Shown piece by piece: positions 53,652 to 63,387 of a stretch of 64,000 nt of DNA. Numbering within the stretch: the stretch's first letter is position 1; every line of letters begins with the position of its first letter. Source of the stretch: Methyloprofundus sp. GTDB taxonomy: Bacteria > Pseudomonadota > Gammaproteobacteria > Methylococcales > Methylomonadaceae. The position numbers and the translations under genes are program-made. Location: NCBI GenBank assembly GCA_016592635.1, contig AP023240.1, forward strand, positions 1,054,001 to 1,118,000, written 5' to 3'. The notes under the pieces were generated by a model, which was given only the letters and a program-made list of their open reading frames with translations, was not told the DNA's origin and made no database searches.

Positions 53652-54629
53652 CTAATTGAAATTGGAACTATTGTTTGTTTGCCTATTAGGTTGTGCATAA
53701 ATTTTTATAGGCAAGCCTTTTTTTTCTATTAAGGCGCGTCTTAGTTCAGAGCCATCTAGTACTGGAAGGACTCCTGCATTAGCTTGCTCAATTAAATCTA
53801 GCGCGATATCCAACAAATCATCTGCTTGATGTGTTTCTAGTGGCGGATGCACCTCTACATATAAACCCCCTTCAAACCAGCCAACCTTGACGGCTTGATT
53901 AACGATAGTTACCAGGGTGCCTACGCTGATGACAGGGAATAGTTTTTCAATATCTTCAGGGTACATACGGATACAGCCATGACTTACCTGCAAACCAACA
54001 CCATAAGGTTTGTTGGTGCTGTGAATAAGATACCCAGGAATGCCTAAACGAATGGCAAATAAGCCTAAAGGGTTATCCGGTCCTGCAGGAACAACATCAG
54101 GTAAAGGGTCACCTTTTTCTACATGTTCTTTTTTAATTGATTCAGGTGGTCGCCAGCTAGGGTTTTCTTTTTTTGCAACAATTTTGGTTTGCCCCAAGGG
54201 GGTTTCCCAGTCTTGTCGCCCGATACTGATAGGGTGGGTAAGAACGCTAGCAGGTGAGTTTTTATTTGTTTTAGGGAAATAGTATAAGCGGAACTCGGGG
54301 AGATTGAGCACTACGCCCGAGCGTGGCGCATCAGGTAATAAACGTTCACTTTGCAGTTGGATTTCAGTGCCTGCTTTAGGTAACCAGCGGTCAACCTTGG
54401 GGTTTAAGCGTATGATTTCATTTTGACCTAAGTCAAAACGGCGTGCGATATCAAGTAAATCATCATCTTTTTGGGCAATAGTTTGCTTGTTGATGCCACT
54501 GACAAATTCTTTAATTAAGCTATCCTTATCAGAATTTGGCAAAAAGAAAGAAACTGCTGCTGTGCTAGTGCTTAATGATAATAAAGCACTAGCGAACGTT
54601 ATTTTCCATGAGTAACGTAAAGTGAACAT
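53652..54629 (-). CDS. L,D-transpeptidase with LysM-like domain (ErfK/YbiS/YcfS type)
   Basis: A 325-aa exported enzyme. The signal segment and a LysM-like domain (~48-95, DDDLLDIARRFDLGQNEI) precede a YkuD domain. The catalytic residues are His203 (YLIHST) and H217-G-C219 (VSHGCIRM). The build matches E. coli ErfK/YbiS/YcfS, which anchor Lpp to meso-diaminopimelate. It overlaps rdgC by one base and converges on the Lpp-like gene. Confidence 0.9.
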   Translation of the reverse strand: MFTLRYSWKITFASALLSLSTSTAAVSFFLPNSDKDSLIKEFVSGINKQTIAQKDDDLLDIARRFDLGQNEIIRLNPKVDRWLPKAGTEIQLQSERLLPDAPRSGVVLNLPEFRLYYFPKTNKNSPASVLTHPISIGRQDWETPLGQTKIVAKKENPSWRPPESIKKEHVEKGDPLPDVVPAGPDNPLGLFAIRLGIPGYLIHSTNKPYGVGLQVSHGCIRMYPEDIEKLFPVISVGTLVTIVNQAVKVGWFEGGLYVEVHPPLETHQADDLLDIALDLIEQANAGVLPVLDGSELRRALIEKKGLPIKIYAQPNRQTNNSSNFN

Positions 54630-55537
54630 TAAAGGCGGTTTTCGCCGCCAAATATTTCTAGCAGACGTGGCAGAAAGCTACTTAGCTCTTGTGACATGAT
54701 GGTGAAGTCGACATCAAATTGCTCTTCCGCAGTTGCTGCATCAGTATCGGTTACTTGATCCTGAATAAGGTCTAAGAATTTTAAACGTTTAATAGATAAG
54801 TTTTCATCAACAATAAATGACAATCGGTCTGACCAGCTAACAGCCAGTTTAATCACTTGTTTACCCGTATCTAAGTGGTTTTTAATTTCTGGAGCAGCTA
54901 GGTCTTGACGCTTGCAGCGAATGATGCCACCCGCCTCTTCAGGTGCTCTTAGTTCACACTCGTCTTCAATCAGAATATCAGCAGGTGTTTCATTTTGTAG
55001 TAGCCATTGCGTCATGGTGCTGACAGGCTTTTCTTTACTGCTGATAGGTACGACAGGTAACGAGCCTAAATTCTTACGTAAAAAGCTAATAAGGTCTTCG
55101 GCTTTTTTGGCAGATGCTGCGTCAACAATTAACCAGCCGCCTTTAGGATCAATATAGGCAAAGGTTCTTTTGGAAAAGGAAAAAGCACGTGGGAGTAACT
55201 CAAAGATAATTTGGTCTTTAAGGTCGGAGCGCTCTTTTTTGGATAATTTACGAACCTCTTGCTCTTCTTTTTCCGCAATTTTTTCTGCGGTCATTTCATT
55301 AATAACGCTAGTAGGTAGGACTTTTTCTTCTTTGGTCGCGCAGAGCATCATGAAGCCATTGGCTTGATGGATGAGTTGGTCAGAACCACGGCCTAAAGGT
55401 GATGTCCAGCCGTAGCTGAATTCCTCGGTAGAGCCACAGGGTTTAAAGCGCAAACTTTCCAGCTTTTCTTCTAATTCAGTTGGCGATAAAGTGAAGGTTT
55501 CAGTCAAACGGTAAATAGCTAGATTTTTAAACCACAT
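54629..55537 (-). CDS. rdgC: recombination-associated protein RdgC
   Basis: A ring-shaped DNA-binding protein that modulates RecA in E. coli (302 aa, the usual length). The N-terminus MWFKNLAIYRLTE, FSYGWTSPLG and the C-terminal ELSSFLPRLLEIFGGE are characteristic. Confidence 0.93.
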   Translation of the reverse strand: MWFKNLAIYRLTETFTLSPTELEEKLESLRFKPCGSTEEFSYGWTSPLGRGSDQLIHQANGFMMLCATKEEKVLPTSVINEMTAEKIAEKEEQEVRKLSKKERSDLKDQIIFELLPRAFSFSKRTFAYIDPKGGWLIVDAASAKKAEDLISFLRKNLGSLPVVPISSKEKPVSTMTQWLLQNETPADILIEDECELRAPEEAGGIIRCKRQDLAAPEIKNHLDTGKQVIKLAVSWSDRLSFIVDENLSIKRLKFLDLIQDQVTDTDAATAEEQFDVDFTIMSQELSSFLPRLLEIFGGENRL

Positions 55538-55655
55538 AGTTCAGTTATTATAAATATCAAAGTAAAGAAGTGAGTGTATAAGCACACTTAAATGTAGGGC
55601 GTGCATTATCGCAAATAATATAGTTAAAATCAGTAAAATTGTTTATGCTAATGAT

Positions 55656-56171
55656 ATGGCGATAATTAGCAGTTTTAATATTTTAGGCGATACACAAGCG
55701 CGAGTTCTTATTTTAGGTAGTATGCCCAGTGTACAGTCATTAACAAAGCAGCAATATTATGCGCATCCGCGTAATGCTTTTTGGAAAATTATGGCAGCAC
55801 TGTTTAATGATTATACCCCTTTGGGTTATGGCCAAGGCCAACAAGTTTTGCAGGCTAGGGGAGTTGTGATCTGGGATGTTTTAAAGTCCTGTCAGCGTCA
55901 AGGGAGCTTAGACTCAGCTATTGAAAAAGATTCTATGCAAATGAATGATTTTAATGTTTTTTTTGCAGAGCACCCGTCTGTTATCCAAGTTTATTTTAAC
56001 GGGGGAACCGCAGAAAGTTTATATAAGAAACATATTTGGCCAGTATTAGCTGAACAATATAAATCTCTAGCCTACACTAGGCTGCCTTCAACTAGTCCAG
56101 CTTATGCCGCTATGAGTTACCAGAAAAAATTGGCAGCTTGGACAGTGTTACAAAAAGTGATTAATCAATAA
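55656..56171 (+). CDS. DNA-deoxyinosine/hypoxanthine glycosylase (UDG superfamily)
   Basis: A 171-aa family-6 uracil-DNA-glycosylase-fold enzyme that removes hypoxanthine from deaminated DNA. Motif A is ILGSMPSVQSL and the substrate loop is YYAHPRNAFWK. The C-terminal motif is RLPSTSPAYA. It is followed 21 bp later by a PurN-like gene. Confidence 0.88.
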   Translation: MAIISSFNILGDTQARVLILGSMPSVQSLTKQQYYAHPRNAFWKIMAALFNDYTPLGYGQGQQVLQARGVVIWDVLKSCQRQGSLDSAIEKDSMQMNDFNVFFAEHPSVIQVYFNGGTAESLYKKHIWPVLAEQYKSLAYTRLPSTSPAYAAMSYQKKLAAWTVLQKVINQ

Positions 56172-56192
56172 TATTAGGATATCCAATAAATA

Positions 56193-56780
56193 ATGAAAAT
56201 AAGTTTTTTAGCTTCACATGGTGGCAGCTCGGCCAAACACATTATCTCGGCAATTAGGGAGCAGGTTCTACAGGGGTTTGAGATTGGTATTTTAATTACC
56301 AACAATAAAACCACAGGCATTTATCCTTGGTGCAAAGAGCATGATATTGAAGTACTGCATATTAGTGGTAAAACACACCCTGGTAATGAAGACCACACTA
56401 TTAAGGAAGCCTTAAAAACGGTTGAGACTGATATTGTGGTTTTATCTGGCTATATGAAAAAGGTTGGTGCTGAGACATTGCAGGCATTCAGCAATAAAAT
56501 TTTAAATATTCATCCATCACTATTACCGTTGCACGGTGGGCATAAAATGTATGGTGATTTTGTGCATGCTGCTGTATTACAGGCAGGTGATAATGAAAGT
56601 GGTGCTTCAGTACAGGTTATTAACTCTGTGTATGATGAAGGGCCTGTGTTGTTGCAGTGTCGGGTTCCTGTTTTAGCTGGGGATACGGTAGATAGCCTTG
56701 GGCAAAGAGTGCGTTCGGTGGAAGGTGAATTGTACTTGAATGCGTTAAAAAAATGGCAAGTAGATAATTTTAAAATATGA
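56193..56780 (+). CDS. PurN-like formyltransferase
   Basis: A 195-aa phosphoribosylglycinamide formyltransferase-type protein. The catalytic Asn-x-His is in ILNIHPSLLPLHGG, and the Asp equivalent lies in VINSVYDEGPVLLQ. The N-terminal substrate loop reads SHGGSSAKHI, where PurN enzymes have SGxGSN, so it may be a paralogue with a different acceptor rather than the main purine enzyme. It overlaps the next small gene by four bases (ATGA). Confidence 0.75.
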   Translation: MKISFLASHGGSSAKHIISAIREQVLQGFEIGILITNNKTTGIYPWCKEHDIEVLHISGKTHPGNEDHTIKEALKTVETDIVVLSGYMKKVGAETLQAFSNKILNIHPSLLPLHGGHKMYGDFVHAAVLQAGDNESGASVQVINSVYDEGPVLLQCRVPVLAGDTVDSLGQRVRSVEGELYLNALKKWQVDNFKI

Positions 56781-57157
56781 AAAATACGCAAAAAAAGAGC
56801 GCTGTTAGTGTAGGTAGCTTAGTGGGCTTGGGTAATAGTAAGCGCTTGGCTGCAATGCGCAAGTCTATTAAGGCACCTGTAGAGTCAGAGCCTTTTAAGG
56901 GAGAAAGTAAAAAGAGACTAAATAATGAAGAGCGTGATATAAAGCAAGCTAGACAGTTGGTCAAGCAGGTTATTGCGGATATAAAGTCAAAGTACCCTGC
57001 TGGGCAGCAAAATAGTTTTTTTGCATTACGCTACACCTCGGAGGAGCAACTAAACCAGTTGTCATTGCAGGAGGTATTTGAATTATTAAAGATTAGTCAG
57101 GTATTGCCTAAGAAGATAATGCAAGTGAAGTTTGCAGGGAATACTGATTTAAGTTAG
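56777..57157 (+). CDS. hypothetical basic protein cotranscribed with the PurN-like gene
   Basis: A 126-aa protein. The N-terminal ~55 residues are Lys-rich and probably disordered; a helical segment follows (DIKQARQLVKQVIADIK, then the hydrophobic QEVFELLKISQVLPKKI). Not recognised. Confidence 0.6.
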   Translation: MKNTQKKSAVSVGSLVGLGNSKRLAAMRKSIKAPVESEPFKGESKKRLNNEERDIKQARQLVKQVIADIKSKYPAGQQNSFFALRYTSEEQLNQLSLQEVFELLKISQVLPKKIMQVKFAGNTDLS

Positions 57158-57190
57158 TTGGTTTTGGATTCACCTTAAGAGGTGGTGTTA

Positions 57191-57220
57191 ACTACCTTAG
57201 TCATTATTGACTAAGGTAGT
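57191..57220. terminator. bidirectional hairpin terminator
   Basis: A 13-bp perfect stem, ACTACCTTAGTCA (57191-57203) with TGACTAAGGTAGT (57208-57220), loop TTAT. It lies between two convergent genes; CTTTTC follows on the plus strand. Confidence 0.75.
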
Positions 57221-57287
57221 CACTTTTCTTGACATGAATTATAAAAATAATTCATTAATTGTAGCTATGTCTTGTAGTTATTGACGT

Positions 57288-57476
57288 TTATTCAAGAACG
57301 TTTGCAGTTGCTCTTCTTTTTTCATTAGCTGCGTCAAATGCAGCTTGTGTAGATGCTGTTGAAGCACCAGCTTGCAAATGCTCAGTCTCTCTGCCTTTTA
57401 GGATAAAAACACCAATGATCGCAACTAGAATGATTCCGCCGATATACATATTTGAGTTATCTTTTTCTTCAGCCAT
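57288..57476 (-). CDS. small single-pass membrane protein
   Basis: A 62-aa protein. A short acidic N-terminus (MAEEKDNSN) precedes one membrane helix (~12-26) and an Ala/Thr-rich soluble tail. GAGG eight bases before the ATG supports a real gene. Not recognised. Confidence 0.6.
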   Translation of the reverse strand: MAEEKDNSNMYIGGIILVAIIGVFILKGRETEHLQAGASTASTQAAFDAANEKRRATANVLE

Positions 57477-57990
57477 TTGACTTTCCTCGTTATTATTTTT
57501 ATAAAAAAAACTATTATGAATACAGTTAAGGCATATTTATTATTATTATTGCCTTATTGATGTCAGTGAGTAAGGTACTCGTAAGTGACAGGTGTATTTC
57601 ATCATGATAACTAGTATCGTGTCAAAACAAATATGTATTGAGTAAAAATATTAATTTAATTAAGAGAATTTGTATTTAAGAAAAATATTTTATCTTATTG
57701 AAAATTAAGCAGTATATTTTAATTGTTGGATTTTTTACGGTATGCTTTTTTTTTAAAATCAGGCACCCATAAAAGCGTTATGGGAGTATGGTAATTAAGC
57801 TGAGTTTGGGCTCTAAAAGGTATAAATAGCCAATTTTATTGGCTTCATCATATTTGAATGGGGTATGGAGGAATAGGTGTTATAGCTATTTTAAAAACTT
57901 AAAAATCGGCAATACATAGCTGCAGATCATGTGCAGTTTATTCCAGGAAAAGTTTTGATAAATATTGAGCTAGGGGGAGGCCTTTTGAGT
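57477..57990. other. intergenic gap, no gene recognised
   Basis: Very AT-rich. A 7-bp inverted repeat CCCATAA/TTATGGG lies near 57767-57785. Nothing else stands out. Confidence 0.4.
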
Positions 57991-58749
57991 TTAAGCTGTC
58001 ATTTGGTTTGCAAATGTAGCAGTAGGACGCATTAAATCTGAAAACAGCTGATATTGTTGTTTAAAATCATCCCAAATAGGGTGGTTAGATATCTCATTAA
58101 CATCAAAACGGTAGGGGGCACGCTTGCCACGATGTTCACAGTCAGAGCCAACTTGTTCAATTTTAAAGCCCTGACGGCTTATAACTCGTATTAATGCTTT
58201 ACTAGATAATAAATACCATTTTTTTATATTATTGGCTTTGCTATAAGTCGTAGTAGCATTGAATAAACCCCAAATAATAGTACTTTTGACCTTAGGGTTA
58301 CTATAAAATAATTTTATATGTTCAAAGTCTTTGGTAATACTCGTTGCATTGTTAATTTCTGTTTTATTTTCATTTATTCCATAAGCATTTTGAATATAAG
58401 GCCTTCTTATTTCTTTGATAAGGCAAAGTCTGGAGATTTCAATACTAGGGTGCTTGATGCTGTGGTTTAATGTGCTGACCTCTTCTAAAGGAAGCGAAGT
58501 ACCAGTGTGGTGTACTAATCGCATGGCACCAATCCATTGGCCAGTATGTTTTAGGCGTACTAAAAACAGCTGTGTATTTGCATCATGATCATTTTGAGGA
58601 TCCCACTTGTCAAATTCTAGCTTATCAGGGAACTGTTCTGGGTCTTCATAGCCCAATTCTTCACAATAAACTTGGTAACGAATATTGAAATGAATTTTAC
58701 GTCCTTCTAAGGTGTCAGCTAAAAATATCTCAAAATAATTATCAAACAT
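57991..58749 (-). CDS. PEP-CTERM/exosortase system-associated acyltransferase
   Basis: A 252-aa GNAT-like N-acyl-amino-acid synthase of the kind encoded with exosortase systems (LuxI-like fold). Diagnostic features are NIRYQVYCEELGYEDP, the Asp-His dipeptide region NDHDANTQLFLVRL, the ligand strand WIGAMRLVHH and SIEISRLCLIK. It probably makes a small acylated amino acid. It stands alone here, but two PEP-CTERM proteins are encoded at 16-18 kb. Confidence 0.85.
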   Translation of the reverse strand: MFDNYFEIFLADTLEGRKIHFNIRYQVYCEELGYEDPEQFPDKLEFDKWDPQNDHDANTQLFLVRLKHTGQWIGAMRLVHHTGTSLPLEEVSTLNHSIKHPSIEISRLCLIKEIRRPYIQNAYGINENKTEINNATSITKDFEHIKLFYSNPKVKSTIIWGLFNATTTYSKANNIKKWYLLSSKALIRVISRQGFKIEQVGSDCEHRGKRAPYRFDVNEISNHPIWDDFKQQYQLFSDLMRPTATFANQMTA

Positions 58750-59718
58750 GCTTTATTCCTTTGTGATTGGTAAATATTCAGTGCCTTATGAATATAGTGC
58801 GTAGGGCAAAGTGCCCGCTTAGGTACGTACGTAGTGACTCGTGAGAGTTGCAAAAGTACTGAACCATCCTATACAAATAGTTAAATTTAGCTGGGGTATC
58901 TGAATAATTACTTTATATTGAATCAATGCTGAGGTTTCCCAATAAATTAAGAATAAAATCCTTGAATATATAGGCTGTAATATTTTAATAGTGCTTGGAA
59001 GCGTTATGTGGCAAGTCTATTCAAAAATACGCCAGTTACTTTATATTCTTTTCAAAAAACTGGGAAACATCAGTATTAATCAATAAAGCATTAGTCATGC
59101 CAATAATGAATATTTAGAATGTGTTCTATCATGTTTTTACTATAATGCATTGAAAATAAATGTTTATTTTATTTTTTTTAAAGAGTGCTCTTACTAAGAT
59201 GGGTACTCAGTCATTTGTCCACTTAGTTTTATAGCTTGTCTAGTGGTTGAATGCTTTCAATTAGTCGTAATTTAGAGACAATTTTCTGGTTTTCAAAAGG
59301 TATACTTTACTTGGTCACGGCGGTAGACCTCTATGGGTTGGTTTTTTGCTGATGGCTTTGTAATTGGAACAGCTACATAAGCTGCTATATGCTAGTTTTA
59401 GTAGCTTGCTTTTGAAAAAATTAGTAGGGTATAAGCCTCAGTGACTAGGTGAAACATAGATTAAAGTGGGATAGTTTTAATGTTTCTTGGTTGTGCGAAG
59501 TGTAGGTTTAAAAGGTAGGTGTTAATAATTTGAGTTATTATTACCAGAGGAAGTCTTCGGAAGAAGTGTCTCTCTTTAGAGACATTTAAAATTATTTTTA
59601 TAGTGTTGAGATACGGCTGGTACAGATTAGGGTATTTTTTTATATTTGTCGTTTTTTTTAGACATAAATTAAAAAATGATTATAAAAATAAATTTTTTGG
59701 TAACTAGTTCGCGGTTAT
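58750..59718. other. 970-bp intergenic region, possible small RNA or promoter region
   Basis: The largest gene-free stretch in the window. It has no open frame with a believable start. At 59335-59351 a GG-N10-GC spacing followed by T occurs, the minimal layout of a sigma-54 promoter but with a weak -24 half. Downstream are hairpin-forming AGCT-rich sequences (~59369-59420). The acyltransferase promoter must lie at the left end. Confidence 0.35.
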
Positions 59719-61083
59719 TTATTGTTTAAAAGTATTTGCTTTTAATTGGTGCCGGTCTAATAGTTTATAAAACTCTGTGCGATTACGTTTTGCTAAGCGG
59801 GCAGCTTGGCTGACATTGCCATTAACAGAGCTAAGGAGTTTGATAAGATAATCTTTTTCAAACTGGTCTTTTGCTTCTTTTAGGCCTTGCAGAGTACTTG
59901 GGCTTTCCTGCAATACTTTTTCGACTAAGTTAACAGGGACGATAGGTGTAGTGGACAGGGCTGATACATGTTTGACCACGTTCATTAATTGGCGGATATT
60001 GCCTGGCCAGTCGTAAGTGACTAATAGCTCAAGTGCTTGTTTGGAAAATCCTTTAGCTATATAGCTATAAGTGTCTTCAGAGTGCTGCATAAAATGATTG
60101 GCTAATACAGGGATATCTTCACGACGCTCCGATAAATTAGGAACTTTTAAGGTCGCTACATTTAAGCGATAAAATAAATCCATGCGGAAGTGACCCGCAG
60201 TTGCTTCTTTTTCTAAGTCATGATGGCTTGCTGATACGATGCGTACATCAATTGGGACGGAATGATCCGATCCAACGGGACGAATTTGTTGTTCTTGTAA
60301 TGCGCGTAATAGTTTGACCTGAAAGGATGGTGACATGTCACCAATTTCATCTAAAAATAAAGTGCCCGAGTCTGCTGCTTGAAATAGGCCTTTGCGAGTA
60401 CTGAGCGCACCTGAAAATGCACCTTTAATGTGCCCAAATAGTTCAGATTCCAGTAAATCTTCAGGGATAGCACTACAGTTCACGGCAATAAAGGGGCTAT
60501 TATGGCGTGGGCTTGCTTTATGGATGGCTTGGGCAATCAGTTCTTTACCTGTACCGCTTTCACCGAAAATAAATAAACTGGCATCGCCGCGAGCAAGTCG
60601 GCTTACTTGATTTAATAGGTTCTCCATTAATGGGCTACGCGTTAAAATGGCAGAACGCCAATTTTCGGCGGGAGCTTGATGTGGTTCGCCAGCATTGATG
60701 GTTAAAGCTTTATTGATGGTGCTGAGTAACTCGGTATTGTCTATAGGCTTGGTAATAAAACCAAATACACCTTCACTGGTTGCCGCAACGGCTTCTTTGA
60801 TGGTGCCATGTGCAGTAATGATAATGATGGGTAGGGTTGGGTGGTCACGTTGAATGAGTCTGCTAAATTGCATGCCATCCATTTCATCCATACGTAAATC
60901 AGTAATAACTAGATGAGGGAGAAATTGAGTTATCAGGCTAAGCGCTTCAGTACCACTACTGGCTGTTTTTATGGTGAGTCCTGCGGCACTTAAACGAATT
61001 GATAAAAGTTCTAGTAAACTAGGCTCATCATCAACTAATAAAATACGCTGGCCAGAAAATTGACTTAATTGTGTTGTTGTCAT
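59719..61083 (-). CDS. glrR: sigma-54-dependent response regulator, GlrR-like
   Basis: A 454-aa NtrC-family protein: receiver (Asp62 phospho-acceptor in TDLRMDEMDG), AAA+ domain (GESGTGKE Walker A, ELFGHIKGAFSGA loop, TLFLDEIGDM Walker B) and a Fis-type helix-turn-helix (RLAKRNRTEFYKLLDRH). The C-terminus is close to E. coli GlrR, which drives the GlmY small RNA. The sigma-54 contact loop reads GAFSGA rather than the usual GAFTGA. Last gene of a kinase-lipoprotein-regulator operon. Confidence 0.88.
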   Translation of the reverse strand: MTTTQLSQFSGQRILLVDDEPSLLELLSIRLSAAGLTIKTASSGTEALSLITQFLPHLVITDLRMDEMDGMQFSRLIQRDHPTLPIIIITAHGTIKEAVAATSEGVFGFITKPIDNTELLSTINKALTINAGEPHQAPAENWRSAILTRSPLMENLLNQVSRLARGDASLFIFGESGTGKELIAQAIHKASPRHNSPFIAVNCSAIPEDLLESELFGHIKGAFSGALSTRKGLFQAADSGTLFLDEIGDMSPSFQVKLLRALQEQQIRPVGSDHSVPIDVRIVSASHHDLEKEATAGHFRMDLFYRLNVATLKVPNLSERREDIPVLANHFMQHSEDTYSYIAKGFSKQALELLVTYDWPGNIRQLMNVVKHVSALSTTPIVPVNLVEKVLQESPSTLQGLKEAKDQFEKDYLIKLLSSVNGNVSQAARLAKRNRTEFYKLLDRHQLKANTFKQ

Positions 61084-61088
61084 GAATA

Positions 61089-61670
61089 TTATTGATGGAT
61101 GCTGGTTTCAATAGCTTTGAGAGCATCAAGTTTTTCTTTGATATCTTGATTTTCTAGTTGTAGGTCTTCTATTTGTTGTTGGTTTTCTAATTGTCGGTCA
61201 TCTAATTGTTGCTTATTTTTATTGATGATACGCTGCAGTCTGTATATTCTTCTTGATTTACTTTTCAGGGTCTTATTCAGTTGCAGATAATACTGGTTAA
61301 ACCATAGTAGTTCTGTTGCAAGTTGTTTATTAGTTTCCAATGCAGTCAAAATACTAATGATTTCTTTTGTTTTTAGGCAAGTATTACGTCCACTTTTAGG
61401 AGTGTTGTAGGCTAGCACCCAACTTGCAAACCAATCGCCTTGTTGATGTAATTTTTTATATTTTGCACAAGTATTTTTAGGCTCTTTGGCATAATCACTG
61501 GTAAAGTTTGCAGAATAAGCCATTAATTGTTCCAGTTGGCTAGGTGTTAACTGTCTTGGCTCTTGCTCAATGGGAGGCGTAGGTTCCTCGATAGCAGGCC
61601 AAGGTAAAGGGACTTGACAAGCCGATAAGCTTAAAAAGAGTATGTAATAAAAGTAAGGAAGACATTTCAT
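61089..61670 (-). CDS. qseG: QseG-like coiled-coil lipoprotein
   Basis: A 193-aa lipoprotein (lipobox Leu-Ser-Ala-Cys, Cys18) with a C-terminal coiled coil built from short repeats of a Glu-Asn-Gln-Gln-x-(I/L) type (around residues 155-185). Position between a GlrK-like kinase and a GlrR-like regulator matches QseG, an outer-membrane lipoprotein that stimulates the kinase in enterobacteria. Sequence similarity is otherwise weak. Confidence 0.7.
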   Translation of the reverse strand: MKCLPYFYYILFLSLSACQVPLPWPAIEEPTPPIEQEPRQLTPSQLEQLMAYSANFTSDYAKEPKNTCAKYKKLHQQGDWFASWVLAYNTPKSGRNTCLKTKEIISILTALETNKQLATELLWFNQYYLQLNKTLKSKSRRIYRLQRIINKNKQQLDDRQLENQQQIEDLQLENQDIKEKLDALKAIETSIHQ

Positions 61671-61694
61671 GCTGAGCCAGAAGTGTTAATAATA

Positions 61695-63224
61695 TTAGCT
61701 AGGTGTTAGCGGTAATATAACCAAAAAATTCGCTCCCGAATAGAGAATATTAGCAGATAGTAATTTTATTTGACCTTGATGTGCTAATACATAGGTTTTG
61801 ACTAGGTTCAGTCCAATCCCTGAACCTTTGATTTTCCAGCTATCAGGTGTTTGTTGTTGGTAGAACTCGGTAAATATATGCGGAGCCTGTTCGCTGCTAA
61901 CTCCTACGCCCTGGTCGGCAAAAAGCATATGTAGATTATGTCCCACTATTTGCAATTTAATCTTAATTTCAGCCCCAGTCGGTGAAAATTTAAGGGCGTT
62001 GGAAAATAGATTACTAATAATGACCCGTATTTTATCACGGTCAGCCGTTATTTTGATGTCAATGGCAGTGACAGTGACAGTGACTTGTTTTCTATTGAGC
62101 AACAACTGGTAATCCTTGCTAATCTGGTTGATGAGTTGGTTGAGATTAAATTGCGAATAATGCATGGAGGCAGACTTTGAATTTGCTTTTTGAAACTCCA
62201 GTAAATTTCCAATTAAGCTATTTAAGCGCATATTCGCAATTTGTAACAGTTCAATAATTTTATGTTGTTCAGTGTTTAATTGTCCCACAAATTCTTCTTG
62301 TAGAAGGCCAGTGCCTTCAATAGCTGTTGCTAAAGGCGTTTTTAATTCATGTGAAATATTTTTAATAAAAAATTGCTTACTATTTTCCAATAAATTCAAT
62401 TCATTTCTAAGCCACTCAAGGCGCTGGCCAATTTCGCGTAAATCACTTGGGCCTTCTATATAGATAGGACGATTAAATTGTGCATGACCTAGTTTACGAA
62501 TGGCACGCTCAATATGTTTGATCGGCCGATTGATTAGGTAGAGCAATAGCAGGCCGAGAATCAATGCTATTGGTACTGAAAAGAGTGCTGCTTGTTTCAC
62601 CTGAGTTTTGAGGGTTTTAGCCAAAGCAGATAATGAGGCTGTTTCTACGCGCATTTGTGCATTGCTTTGTTCAAGAAACTGTTCTGCTTCAGTACGTAGA
62701 GCGGTGTATTCCTTGATGTCGTCTGCTACCAGTTGCTTAGTCATGCTTTTTTGACTGACTAAGGTCTTATTAAAAATCTGAGCTTCATGGTTACTTAGCG
62801 TACTTAAGGAATGTTGTAGCTGGGGTGTTAACTGGTATTGTTGTGGCTGTGTTGCAATATCGACAAAATGTTGGTGGTGAGTTTGGTAGATAAGGAAATA
62901 ATCAATATCATCCACCGCTAAGTACTGGCGAATACTGCGATCCATCAGTAATAAATCATTGCTTAACAGCTGACTATTTTCAATAACTTTAAGCGTTTGA
63001 AATAAGGTTTCTTGGCTTTTATTAATATAGTCTTGAATACTAGAAACACTGTAAAGTAAGGTACCAATTAATGGCAGGGTGACGATAAAAAAAATAATCA
63101 AAGTCCATTGAAAAATAGAGCCTTTTTGAAATAAAGAAAAAAAATGCCAACGCTGTTTTTTGCGTCGATTATTGGAAATTCTAGCTGAATTAGGTGTGCT
63201 TTCTGATGGCATTATATGAGTCAT
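61695..63224 (-). CDS. glrK: sensor histidine kinase, GlrK (QseE)-like
   Basis: A 509-aa two-membrane-segment kinase with transmembrane helices at ~38-60 and ~210-232 flanking a helical periplasmic domain. A HAMP domain is followed by the H-box ISHELKTPLATAIEGTG, the N-box LFSNALKFSP, the G1 box ADQGVGVS and the G2 box GSGIGLNLV. Gene order kinase-lipoprotein-regulator matches glrK-qseG-glrR of E. coli. The start is uncertain: TTG 63236, ATG 63224 and ATG 63212 are all possible. Confidence 0.85.
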   Translation of the reverse strand: MTHIMPSESTPNSARISNNRRKKQRWHFFSLFQKGSIFQWTLIIFFIVTLPLIGTLLYSVSSIQDYINKSQETLFQTLKVIENSQLLSNDLLLMDRSIRQYLAVDDIDYFLIYQTHHQHFVDIATQPQQYQLTPQLQHSLSTLSNHEAQIFNKTLVSQKSMTKQLVADDIKEYTALRTEAEQFLEQSNAQMRVETASLSALAKTLKTQVKQAALFSVPIALILGLLLLYLINRPIKHIERAIRKLGHAQFNRPIYIEGPSDLREIGQRLEWLRNELNLLENSKQFFIKNISHELKTPLATAIEGTGLLQEEFVGQLNTEQHKIIELLQIANMRLNSLIGNLLEFQKANSKSASMHYSQFNLNQLINQISKDYQLLLNRKQVTVTVTAIDIKITADRDKIRVIISNLFSNALKFSPTGAEIKIKLQIVGHNLHMLFADQGVGVSSEQAPHIFTEFYQQQTPDSWKIKGSGIGLNLVKTYVLAHQGQIKLLSANILYSGANFLVILPLTPS

Positions 63225-63387
63225 CCCTACTGGCAAAATAACCGACTTTGATTACTTGAAATACTATTCGTAGTGACAGTAGTATATCAATCCGCAGTAT
63301 TGGCCTTGCGGAATAGAGTTGTTATTTTAAAGCAAATAGACAATGAGGGCTCAAATATACTTCAATCGTAGCTCAATAATGCGCCTC

